Of a stretch of 64,000 nt of DNA, positions 21,985 to 32,640 are shown piece after piece. The stretch is taken from the NCBI GenBank assembly GCA_963995505.1, contig OZ023192.1, forward strand, positions 3,517,001 through 3,581,000. Direction: 5' to 3'. Position numbers and translations under genes: made by a program. The notes beneath the pieces are model-generated. The model was not told the origin of the DNA, made no database searches, and saw only the letters and a program-made list of their open reading frames with translations. The stretch comes from Hypericum androsaemum. Its lineage: Eukaryota > Streptophyta > Magnoliopsida > Malpighiales > Hypericaceae. The stretch's first letter is position 1. Every line of letters starts with the position of its first letter.

Positions 21985-22056
21985 TCATAATTTAATCACT
22001 CTTAATCGTCTAATTCGCCCGGGTGAATTAGACGATTAAGAGTGATTAAATTATGA
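21985..22056. repeat. 72-bp near-perfect palindrome
   Basis: Arms 21985-22016 and 22025-22056 are perfect 32-base inverted copies. The 8-base centre GCCCGGGT is itself palindromic except for one pair, so the whole 72 bp can fold as a nearly loopless cruciform. Confidence 0.95.
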
Positions 22057-22187
22057 TTTAAAAAGTGCGGTCTTCGGGATTAATGTGCAAAATGCGGTCT
22101 TCGAGATTAATGTGCAAAAATGACCATAGATTGATCCTAAGTCGCGTTTCGACCAGTCGGTTCACCGATAAGACCGCACTTTTTAAA
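22057..22187. mobile_element. 131-bp MITE-like element with 18-bp perfect TIRs
   Basis: TTTAAAAAGTGCGGTCTT at 22057-22074 is exactly inverted at 22170-22187. Inside, a unit containing GCGGTCTTCG(G/A)GATTAATG is tandemly repeated twice near the left end. It begins at the base after the palindrome ends. The target duplication is unclear (TTA or TTTAA are possible), so superfamily is not assigned. Confidence 0.6.
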
Positions 22188-22261
22188 ATATTGCTAATTG
22201 TAATTACAAAATAAGCTCGCTTGCAATGGAGTTTGGAGCCAACCAACTCATTCTCCAAAAA

Positions 22262-22483
22262 TCTATGTATCTAGAGTTGAGTATGATTTTCTTAAATAGT
22301 ATTTTTTGCATTTATAAGTTTTGAACAAAAAATATTGCTAATTAAATTTAAATTTGTTATCACTTGAACTATAACACGTAAATATCAAAATTTATGTATC
22401 CAGAGTTGAGTATTATTTTTTGCATTTATAAATCTTAAACAAAAAACATCGCTAATTAAATCTAAATTTATTTTTGCTTGGAC
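22262..22483. repeat. Diverged tandem duplication, period about 129 bp
   Basis: The segment starting near TATGTATCTAGAGTTGAGTA is repeated from 22391, sharing TTTGCATTTATAA and a GCTAATTAAAT block. It lies about 270-490 bp upstream of the cyclin start codon. Confidence 0.7.
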
Positions 22484-22648
22484 CAACCGGTAAATCTTCA
22501 AGATTACCCATCCATCTAAACACTCCCAGATTCTCTAACAACCTTCATAGTGGAAGAGCCATCTCCACCACTTTTATACAAAAAAATAGAGAAAACCCCA
22601 ACAAGAAAGAAAAAAGAGAGACATTCTAAAAGAGAGAGAGAAAAAAAA

Positions 22649-22672
22649 ATGGTAAAGCCAAAGCACCCATAA
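22649..22672 (+). promoter_or_regulatory. Upstream ORF 1 of the cyclin gene
   Basis: An ATG in the presumed 5' leader, preceded by an A-run, opens a 7-codon frame ending in TAA, 76 bases before the cyclin ATG. Whether it is in the transcript is inferred, not shown. Confidence 0.4.
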
Positions 22673-22684
22673 CCCTCCCAAGCC

Positions 22685-22762
22685 ATGACCAAACCAGAAC
22701 CACCACACACTCCCACCATCACCCGCCGCCGCTGCCGCCACCCACACCATGTTTCAACCTGA
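22685..22762 (+). promoter_or_regulatory. Upstream ORF 2 overlapping the cyclin start
   Basis: This ATG opens a 25-codon frame in a different register, whose TGA (22760-22762) lies 11 bases past the cyclin ATG at 22749. Ribosomes translating it would bypass the main start, so it could repress cyclin translation. Confidence 0.4.
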
Positions 22763-25211
22763 TCCATCGGACGACCGGTCGGCCGTGGACACTGAGCCAG
22801 TCCCCAACTGGGTCTCTGACACGTGGATCTCTTACTCCCCGCTGGTGCCGCCCCCACCGTTCGATCATCATGATGCTGCCGCGATAAGTCAACTGGTTGA
22901 CTCCGAGGCTGACTTTATGCCTCCACCGGATTACCTCCACCGATTCCGCGACCGGAGCGTCCACGTCAGTTCCCGCCAGGACTCCGTCAACTGGATTCTC
23001 AAAGTAATTAAAAAACAATACATTAATAATTACTAACTTAGCGTGTGATTGTGGTTGAGATTATTTTATTACTTAATTTAATATGGTTAATTTAATTATG
23101 CAGGTAAATGCACATTATCGGTTCAGCCCGGTGACGGCGTTACTCGCCGTCAACTACTTCGACCGTTTCCTTTCCGCCAATTCTTTCCCGGTAATTTTTT
23201 GTTAATTTGTGGACTATATTGTTCCAATTTCCCAGGAGAATTAATTATTATATTACAAATTTCTATTTTTCAAATCTTTTATATTAAAACTTGAACGTAA
23301 TAATATCATTTACATTCGTAACACTGAATACAAAATCTTCGTTGGATTTTATTCTCTCGCCGTTTAAACCAAGATTTATTAGTTGGAAAATTTTTCACTT
23401 TGGCCCTCATTGAGATAGGTGAAACTTTTTTTTCCTAGTTTCTTATTTACAGGCTGGATAGCATTTGTAATTACGTCAATACGCCAATAAATGTGTTGTG
23501 TTTCAATCATGGAAATTTCGTGCAAGGAGGAGTAGACCAATATTGGAATCGAAATATATAATTAAAATCGATATATATTTGCCTTTAATTTATTAATTTA
23601 ATAGATACAGTTGCCTGTAAATTTTGCCCATTTGTCTTGACATCCTGGATCGATAATTTTTTATGACATTTCCCTATTATTGCATCAGAAAAAATCGAAG
23701 TCTTTCCCTTTTCTCTCATGAAATTATTCTCATTTCATTTGGCTGTGAATAAAGTATTTCCATGTTTGATAAACCTTTGTTTTAGTCAGGGTCTGGATAT
23801 TAGCAAAAGATTCATATCTATTATGCAAATATCTAAATTTAAATATTACAAATTAAATAAATTGTTCCAAAATGTATTTTCGTCCGAATAATTAGCCCTA
23901 TTAAATTATTAATATGTTTATCTAAAGTATATTACGTCTAACTACAAGAATGATTCATAATTCCGGATTTAATTATTGACATTTTTAAAGCTAAAAACGT
24001 TTTATTTGGATCAGCCAAGTGGGTGGCCATTTCAGCTACTATCAGTGGCATGCTTGTCGTTGGCGGCAAAATTGGCGGAGGCCCGAGTGCCATTGCTACT
24101 GGACCTCCAAGTACTCGAACCCGAACCTGTATTTGAACCCGCGACCGTCCAGAGAATGGAGCTCCGGGTCCTGGCGGGTCTCAGTTGGAAGCTAAGATCC
24201 GTTACTCCATTTGATTACCTTGCCCATTTCATCTCCAGGGTCATTCCATCTCTATCCGTAATGGAGCCCCATGGGTTCTTCAACCGGATCCTCAATGACT
24301 CCACTGATCTTATCCTACGAACCACCCGCGGTAATATCCGGATCCTTTAAGTTTATATCCGTAATATCCGGACGCTCAATAGATTTTGAAAAAAAAAATG
24401 CAATTTGGCCCCTGGTGACTAATATTTGAACTTTTGAAATATATGATAAATGCTTAATTTTTTTCATATCGATTCTGATAGCTTGCATTTTTTGTTTCTT
24501 TTTTTTAGTAATCGATTTCTTGTCTTTCCTGCCGTCCGCGGTGGCCGCCGCGACTCTGCTATTCGCTGCCGGAATGAGCCCGGATTTGGTATCGGACGAT
24601 ATATGGCCATTCCACGAGAGAGTCAATAAAGTTGGTATCCTTTTTTTCAATGAAGTATATATATATATTAGTAAATTGTGATATAAACTCTTTCATAATT
24701 TAGCAAATCTTAACTTTTGCATTTTCAATCTAGTACCTTGTAGTTAAATAATCCGACGTCCTGCTATAAAAATACAAATCAGTTCTAAATTTTTTGTTAT
24801 GGTTTCAAATATGGGAATAAAAAATGATTTTATTCTATAAAATTGAAACAATTTCCAAAATCCTATAAATTGTGTGATTCATTCCCAAATTCATGCTAGT
24901 TTTCTGATTAAATTCTTTTCTTTTCCCTCAATAATTTCCCTTTTTTCGGGAAAAAGGAAATGGTGAGAAGCTGTCACCAACTGATGAAGGAGTACTTGGT
25001 GGACACGTGTCCATCAACTGGGCCAAGTGACGTGGCATTTGTTCGCCCTCCGCCAGCAGCGGCTCCATCGAGCCCGGTCGGCGTACTTGACGCGGTTGCT
25101 TGCGCGAGTTGCAACACGCGCTCAGAAGATCCTGGCTCGAGCAGCAGGGCAGAAGCCGAACCACCGTCTGCCAAGAGGATTCGTTCCTATCCTCCGGATG
25201 TACGGAAATAA
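22749..25211 (+). CDS. CYCD1: D-type cyclin, CYCD1-like, lacking an LxCxE motif
   Basis: Five exons (22749-23003, 23104-23190, 24015-24330, 24509-24630, 24957-25211) join in phase to 344 residues, with the standard CYCD exon layout. The cyclin-box N half is clear: DYLHRF, RQDSVNWILKV, LLAVNYFDRFLS, SGWPFQLLSVACLSLAAK, then RMELRVLAGLSWKLRSVTPF. The C half follows, and the tail is Ser/Pro-rich and basic (SAKRIRS). D cyclins pair with CDKA to phosphorylate retinoblastoma-related protein at G1/S. Similarity in the SGWP and VTPFDY regions best fits CYCD1. The N terminus has no LxCxE, and the usual KMEE after the LAAK helix reads KLAE. There is no in-frame upstream ATG close by. Intron 2 is 824 bp; its acceptor at 24014 is chosen to join SFP to PSGWP. 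Confidence 0.9.
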
Positions 25212-26604
25212 TTTTTTATTTTTTAGGGTCAAATTATTTTGAAATCCTATCTCTGGTGGTATCCCAGCCTATAGTATTTTCACCATGCCCTGAATATTAT
25301 CAGTCAGTATAAAATTATCAATTTCTCAAAAAAAAAGTTAGTATAAAATTATCAGTGACTTTTTTAGGCAGCTAACTTGGGATAGACCACGGTTCGAGAA
25401 CCGTTCAACTGGCGATCAAATCGGAAGTTACGATAATCAAAAATGAACACTGGCCAAGGATTCTTGAGCCATCGCAGAACCTTCTCTTTGCGGTCCTAAT
25501 TTTTAGTAAACTGTCTTTAACCATGTTGAATAGTAACTTCTCAATTTATAGCGGGATCATCTTTTTTGTTTTTGTTAAAAAAAACCGGTGATTACAACGG
25601 TAACCGTAAGTTCTAGTTCTCAATACGATTTTGTTTTTCCGAAACCTAATAACCGGCATTTCCAAAGTCGTAACAGAAAGATCCAAAACCGTGGCTGGTA
25701 CAGGTGGCGACACACCTTTTTGGGTCACTCTGATTTGATATAAAAGAGGAATTGATAGGATTGGAGAAAGGTGACAAGACAAAGAGTAGGCCCCGAACAG
25801 TCCAATCAGTTTGGAGATTGTACCAGCATGACACGACACCTGAGATCTCTTCCTGTGTGGTCATGGAAGAGACAAGGTTGTTCGGGAATACCTTTTCTTT
25901 GGATACTTCGAGATTAAATTCTAAAAGTTGTTTCTATGTTTAAAAGTAAAAAAATACCAATGAAGATGATAAAATAAAATTTTGGACCTATAGTTAAAAT
26001 TTAATATGTTAATAGAAAGTTATTCCATGGAGAATACACGTCTCTTGATAGGCCGGTGGTTTTTCACGCATAGAACCTTGTTTATTATCACACAAGTAAA
26101 TATAATTGACTTTTAACTTTCTGTGCCAGGTTCTGAAAGAATTTCTTATAGAAATAACTCGGGATATTTTAATTAGGGTAAATAATTATTTACATTTTAA
26201 AAATGGATAATAAATAAACTATTTCGCCTAAATAAACAGTTAAAAAATAATAGGGAAGGTGACTGGGTAGGTGGCTGCTAACAAGTTGCCTCTTTCGGTT
26301 GTTCGACATGTATGATCTGCTTCAATCAAAAATAAAATAAAAATATGTGATTTAGTGGTAGGTAAACCTTACACATATCATCATTTGTCAAAAGAATTGG
26401 CGGACGATATGTTAAAACTTGGGTATCATATTGAATTTTTTTGTATTCACTTAACTTTTCGGCTCATCGAATAAAATACGGTATTCGATGGAAACCACCT
26501 CGACACTACGAAGTGAGCAGCGGTGTAGGCGAGATCATAGCTGTTAAAATTTTCAAATTCAATCCAAAATTTTAAGAGAATGAGTCGCTGAATTTTTTAC
26601 AATT
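25212..26604. other. Cyclin 3' flank and spacer
   Basis: The start includes the cyclin 3' untranslated region. A short palindrome ACGGTTCGAGAACCGT lies near 25391. No gene was recognised. Confidence 0.5.
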
Positions 26605-26826
26605 ATAAATTTGCCCTCCATTCATGTTTTGACTGATGTCTTGAAAGCTGAGATTCATGCGATTATTCTGGCAACCGAATTAGTGAAGACCAATTTTCAA
26701 GGCACCTTAGTTTCTATCCTATCGCACAGCAAGAATGTTGTTTATTACACCAAAGGTGTTTCAGTGTCCATTGCGTGGGAAATGGAGACCTACCTATCTC
26801 GGCAAAAATTCCCTTCAACCTCTTGA
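26605..26826 (+). pseudogene. Possible LINE RNase H fragment
   Basis: The plus-strand frame contains LKAEIHAIILATELVKTNF and HSKNVVYYTKG followed by WEMETYLSR. This is reminiscent of the RNase H-like domain of plant LINEs (AE-x-AI helix, then S-x-S-K/N-VV). The catalytic acidic residue of the second motif is replaced and no reverse transcriptase is nearby. It could be coincidental. Confidence 0.35.
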
Positions 26827-26842
26827 TTGAATGTAATCTTAT

Positions 26843-28245
26843 TGAGATAATTACTGAGAGAACTCTATGATATAGTCAAATAGGCTCTGAGGACTCTATA
26901 GTTTTCCTACTAATTGATAAGCCCCTGTAGTTTGGCTACTATTATACATTCAGGTCCCTGTAGCCAGAATCGACGATTTTTCCGACGAAGTCCCCACCTA
27001 GAATGTCTAAAATGCTCCCCCCACTTAAAAACAAAAAATATCTTCCTTTCCCACTTCATTTTCTTCCCCATTTCAAAACTAATCTCAAACCCTAACTTTT
27101 TTTAGTGAAAATTAAAATTAATTAGAGACAATCAAAATTAAATCAAGAGGTTATGCTGAGACAAATACATATTGGAAGATGAATTAAAACATAAGAAATA
27201 CTATTAAATATAGAAACGCCACTAACAGACAAGCTGGAGCTTGAAGACAATGGAAACCAAAACCCAGCCCAGCCCGATACATCCATGTTCCTCATGTCGT
27301 TGAAGCCGCCAGCCCCCTCCACCGCAAAATCGATGAGGAATTAGTGGAGGGCATTGAAGGCTTGGTCCAGAAGTCGACGACGGTAACATAACCGGAGGAG
27401 AGGTGGGTTCTGGTCCGGAGACCAAACCGGAGGAGACGACACTGCTCCCTGCCGCTCCCACTCTTCTGGAAAGGGCCGAAGATCCTGGTACCCCCTTACT
27501 CATTTTCCCCCTTCGCTGGTGCCCATGTGGGTCTCGTCATCATCATCTTCTTCTTCTTCTTCCTCCTCCTCTTGTCTCACAACATGGCCCAACCTTCGTC
27601 TTCCCCGAAACCATCGTCCTCTTCCCCGTCATCATATTGAGGGGTAGATGGAGTGCCTTCTACTATCGGCGAACAGATGCACTGGTTCAAGGTCGGCGAG
27701 GAGCATGACGGCATCACCGTGGTAGATCTCCTTCTTCGCTTTGATCGACAAATAGACGATTGAACTAGTCCCGATTAAAACTATTATTAAGCTTTTAATG
27801 TTGGTGGAAAACCCAATTAATGTTATTATGTTCTGAAAAACCCAACAATTGTATAAGTTCGAGTTGCCACCGTCGTTCGAGTTCAAGTATAAGTTCTTGG
27901 GGGTTATGGTTTTGTTTTTTGAGTTTTGTTGGGTCCTTAGGTTTTTTGTTTTTGAAGTTTCAATTTTTGTTCATGTCCAGATTCTGTTTCTTGATTTTAA
28001 TTTGAGATTATTTTTGAAATGGGGAAGAAGATGAAGTGGGAAGGAAGAGATTTTTTATTTTTAAGTGGGAGGGGCATTTTAGACATTTCAGGTGGGGATT
28101 CGCCAGAAAAATCGTCGATTCCGAATACAGGGACTGGAATGTATAATAATAGCCAAATTACAGGGGCTCAGCAATTAGTAAGAAAATTACAGGATCTTCA
28201 GAGACTATTTGACTATATTCTGAAGTCATGTATGTAATTATCTCA
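26843..28245. mobile_element. Long-TIR element with GC-rich cargo, probably Mutator-like
   Basis: Both ends begin TGAGATAATTAC and are inverted for about 245 bp at roughly 85 percent, sharing CCCCTGTAGTTTGGCTA-type and GAATCGACGATTTTTC blocks. A 7-bp direct repeat ATCTTAT abuts both ends (26836-26842 and 28246-28252); a clean 9-bp duplication was not found. The centre (about 27220-27760) is GC-richer, with a CAT/CTT-rich run and several short open frames that I cannot assign, and looks like captured exonic sequence. Confidence 0.75.
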
Positions 28246-30384
28246 ATCTTATTTATTATACTCATGGGTCCGCAAATAAGGTCGCCAATTGATTTGCAAT
28301 AAAGTCTAGACTATGTCTCTCTCTGTACCTAATTGGCTACAACATTTATCGCCGAAGTTGACTGTTATTTTGTATGATGATTATCCACGTTGATTTTTTT
28401 ATATAATATAATTATTAATAGTACACTAACTATATTCTTAAAAAAATAGAATACGTTATTTCTGATAACAGTTATACCATCCAACACCTTTAAAAAAAAG
28501 GTTACACCACCCAATTTGGATCATTCATGGTGCACTATTCAACGACCAACGTCCCTTCCGTTGGAAAAAACAACGACGTCACTGTCGTTACTTACTTATT
28601 TTTTTGAAGGGTAAGCAACGACGTCACTGTCGTTAGTTACTGCATATTGAAAAAGGGTCGGACTTTCTTTTTTTTCCTTAAAAAAAGAAAAAGGGTGGGA
28701 TTTTCTTTTCTATTTTCTTGAGAGCAGATCTCCGAATGGGAATTTCCCATCCTAGTTATTGTGAGGCTGAGAATTATCGGGGAGATTATCAACGTGGGTC
28801 CCAGTTCCAGCCTGTGTGCATTCAGGAAGGAACTTCGCAGCAACGGGGTCCACCGTCCACAGCCACAAAGCTCAGGCCTTTTTGAGAGGAAAAGTCAACA
28901 TTACTTTAAAATTACGTAGGAAATTCCGAAAATAAAAAATACATCTAGGTCGGTGGATCGCAAAATAGACTAAGCATGATTAAGATTGCCAAGTCGACAT
29001 TCTCAATTAAGCCAACCCATCACTTAGTTAAGAATTTTAGGAATAAAAGTGATTGAACATAAGGGTAAAAGAGTTAGAGCATTTTTAATCCCTATTACAA
29101 GAAGTTTAACCTCCCAATCAACAATCAGAAGAGTTATAAAAGTGAAAATGAGTCGACAATCTGTTTCTACAACGAAGGTAGAGTCTCGGAAGTGATCTCA
29201 GACCAAAAGGAGCACTTGGTGAATCACCCTACTTCGACTTCAAGAGGCGAGGAAGTGAACAAAAATTATGTCTAACCTTTCAAAATGAGGCCTTGATGAT
29301 CTCTTACAATATAAGCAATACTCGTCAACGAATGGTTATTCATCCACAAGGCGTCACAATTGAGCTTTATGTCTCCCGCTCTAGCCTTGGATTTGGATTT
29401 TTTCTTTGTCTTTTTCCTATTCTGGATTAACTACATTTAAAAGGGCAAATTATTCTTTGGTCCATGTTCTTTAAACAAATTATGATCGTGTTCCTCTCTC
29501 TTTCTAAAATTATTTTATCATCCGTGTAGTTTGGTTAATATGTTACTCTCGGTATGTCGTTGACGTTATCGATTAATTTTTTCAAAGGAGTGACTTATAT
29601 ACCGTTATTAAAAAATAAACAAACCTCTCTCCCCTCTCTCTCTTTGCTCACTCACGGCAACCATCTCCGTCTCCAACACCAAGCCTGAAACCAATCTCCA
29701 AGTGGGTGGTTCGCAGAGTGATATTGTTTATATCCGTGAATTTTGAACTCAATATATCTTTATGAGTAAAAATACAAGCATCTTACCACTTGGAACAATT
29801 CATCTCTCTCTCTCTTTTTATAAGTTTGGAAAAGTTCTTCTTGGTTGATTAACTACATTTTAACACTTTATTTCAAAAATTCACAAAACCAACCTTTGTG
29901 TCTTTCACCCGGAGACAAATGGTGCTAGCTTTGTTTTTTGTCATTGTAATATCCTGTAACAACATAAAATTGAATACAATCCAAATATTAACTGAAATTC
30001 TTGAGAAGTGAAAAAAATAGATGAAGTATTTCTAAAATATAAAAATTCCTTTTTTATTTGAAATGAGTTATGTAAAATTGAAAATTCAAAAGAAATCACA
30101 AAATTGAAAAACAACTATCATAAAAAGAAAAATAACGAATTATCATCTCGCTTTTTCTCTTCCGTCTCAAATTTTGAAATATTGTAACATTTTTTCCGAA
30201 TTTTAGATTTCATCGAATATTTTATCCCTAGTCATCATGTGTGTTGGTCGGGAGATTTCACGAGATCATCATCACGCTATCCTTATTTGCTATGCACAAT
30301 CGAGACCAGATTAAGTACTGAAAAACTATATCCAGTATCGACCTGGTGTCATATGGACTGGGGTAATATAGTAAATTAAAAAAA
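28246..30384. other. Spacer with minor repeats
   Basis: CAACGACGTCACTGTCGTTA occurs twice, near 28570 and 28616; it is nearly palindromic around a TGACGTC-type box. CT-rich stretches lie at 29600-29700. No gene was recognised; the segment from about 29450 opens like a Mutator-type terminus but lacks a partner. Confidence 0.45.
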
Positions 30385-31127
30385 GGACTGACACGCACGT
30401 AGAACAAGGAAAAAGGGCTGATGCGCGTATGGAAAGGGGAGAAAAGGCTGGCGCGTATGTAACAAAAGGGAAACGGGACTGACGCATTTTTTTTCAAAAA
30501 AGGGGCTGAAATATTTTTTGGAACCAAAGTTTGACCCATCCATTTTTTAGTTTTTATTAAATTTTTTAATTTTTTTTACAAATAGTTTTAAATATTATCA
30601 AATTGGTATAACCAAGCAACTATTCGATATAACCAAGCAAACCATTCGATATAACTAGGTAAACTATTCAATATACACTAGTAAACTATTCAATATACAC
30701 TAGTAAACTATTCGATATAACGGATAAACCATTCGAGGTAATCGAGTAAACCATTCGATATAACTAGGTAAACTATTCGATATACCCAAGTAAACTATTT
30801 GATATAACCGGGTAAACTATTCGATATAACTAAATAAACTATTCGATATATCCAAGTAAACTATTCGATATAACCAGGTAAACTATTCGATATAATCGAG
30901 TAAACTATTCGATATAACTGGGTAAACTATTCGATATAACCGGGTAAATCATTCGATATAAACAGGTTAACCATTCGATATAACTGAAAAAATTATTCGA
31001 TATAACGAGATAAATAATTTGATATAACCGGGTTAACCATCCGGCAAAACCATCGATATAATCAAAAAAATTATTCGATATAATTAGATAAATAATTTGA
31101 AATAGTCGGGTAAATTATTTGAACTTA
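30385..31127. repeat. Minisatellite with about 22-bp period, CTATTCGATATAACCGGG-type
   Basis: From about 30605 to 31127 a unit of about 22 bp, anchored by ATAACCGGG or ATAACTAGG followed by a TAAACTATTCG segment, repeats about 23 times with drift. Just before it (30385-30490) a GGGCTG(A/G)YGCG-type unit of about 35 bp repeats three to four times. The flank TTTTAAATATTATCAAATT next to the array is shared with the minisatellite at 48685. Confidence 0.85.
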
Positions 31128-31469
31128 TCGCAATTCAATTCATTCAAAATTAGTAGTTTTAATTCATCTGGCAGACCACAACCATCCTTTTTTTTAAAGT
31201 AGTCGCCAAATAGTCTCGAAGTACACCAAAGTTACAAAACATAACAAAAGCAGCAGCACCTAAATCAGTAACCTTCATGCGGCTGGTTACAAGCAGCAAC
31301 CAAACCAACACTAACAACCAAATTAAAACTCCAAAACAAAGAATACAAAGAGGAAATAGAGAACAACACCAAGCTCACAAACTGGGATGCATCACCAATG
31401 AGTAGCAGCAAGCAACAGGCGGGGAAACAAACATCTGTACAAATCCAATGTTGATGAGGTTTGCAAAAA

Positions 31470-31880
31470 TTACACGGGAAACGAACCTCGTCGTCGTCCA
31501 TGTTCCGAAGGTTGTACAGAGCCGAGGTCGTACGGAGCCAAGAGCCACATCGCGAAGGCGAAGACCTCGCCATCGTCTATGTTTCGAAGGGACCGGATCT
31601 CCCCCATCACAGACCTCACGTGCCTGATCGCCTCGACGATGTTCCCCATCCCGGCCTCCCCCTTGGTACGATTCATCGCGGCGCCTTCCCTGACCTGGAA
31701 GTTATGTTTGTTGATGTGATGATCCTCGTCGGCTGGAATGAGGACCTCGCTTTTGTCGATGTAGTCCACTCCGATGACCTCGAGGATCTGCACCTCGACG
31801 CAGTGGCCGATCTGCACCTTGGTCTTCACGGGGATGATCACGGCGTTCTTTATCTCCTTCATCAGCTGCCAGTCAGACAT
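31470..31880 (-). pseudogene. PDX1: Truncated pseudogene of PDX1 (pyridoxal 5'-phosphate synthase)
   Basis: The minus strand encodes 136 codons matching the middle of plant PDX1, the synthase subunit of vitamin B6 biosynthesis. Landmarks in order are [31 protein letters not shown], an [12 protein letters not shown] block, [14 protein letters not shown] and [11 protein letters not shown], then [10 protein letters not shown] and LAPYDL. The N-terminal part before the MSD segment, about 18 residues between the INKHNF and REGAAM blocks, and the C-terminal barrel half are missing. A second copy of the LRNMDDDEV segment in another frame follows near 31476-31520, a small internal duplication. Several conserved residues are changed. 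Plant PDX1 genes commonly lack introns, so lack of introns does not by itself show retroposition. Confidence 0.8.
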
Positions 31881-32635
31881 TAGGGCGATGGGGGGGTGGG
31901 GGGGTGGCGAGGAGCGTTTTAGATGGGAAGCAGGAAAGAAGGGGAGCAATATATGTAAATGTACGAAAATACCCCATCTTAATAATGACCATCAGATCAG
32001 CAAATTTTTTATTTGGGCAGATCTAATGGCTACGCTTTTGTCCAGAACGAAACTGGTGGGGTTAATACATCCAGGAGCAAATCCGGTCCCACCTCTCCAA
32101 ATATATGTTGACTTTATTTTATTATTACTACGTATTAGCGGAGTCCCTGCATTTTTTTGAAAGAGAGACCTGCATTCGTAATGTGGGTTCATAATCAATT
32201 TGGGGGTTTTCAGATTTCAAAATGGGGATTTGATATTTTTAAGATTATGGTTTGACACCAAGGATTTTAAATTGACCAAAAAAGTAAAAATAAATAAATC
32301 ATAAAGTACTTAATTAAGAACGTATGAAACCAACCGGTTATTTCTAATTTTACATCCTAATATGGGCCTGTAAAAGTTGCAGTCTCAAGCCTTGCAACCA
32401 TCAAGCGATTTAAGTGAATTGGGCCAGCTCTTTTTGCGTCTTGCGTACAACCAGGAGGCAATATTAGATGAACCCGTTTGGGTTTTTAAGAAGTAAAAGC
32501 TTAGGCGAAGCCTGTTTTTTTTTAATACTATTAAAAAAGTTACTCGTAAAATAAATTTTGATAGTAACAGACCCTGAAAATCAGAAAAAATTCAACAGAA
32601 AAAAAGGGAGAGGGAGGAATTAGATGAACCCACAA
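31881..32635. other. Spacer, no feature recognised
   Basis: A G-run lies at about 31890-31907. No gene or bounded repeat was seen before the Copia element. Confidence 0.5.
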
Positions 32636-32640
32636 ACTCT

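Noticed and set aside
25380..25410. ACGGTTCGAGAACCGT as a possible tRNA T-arm
   Set aside because: No cloverleaf could be formed around it; it is just a short palindrome.
30605..31127. CRISPR-like array
   Set aside because: Units are contiguous and drifting with no constant repeat and unique spacers, and the DNA is plant nuclear; it is a minisatellite.
31461..31883. A 140-codon plus-strand frame
   Set aside because: It is antisense to the PDX1-derived sequence, whose minus-strand motifs are clear.
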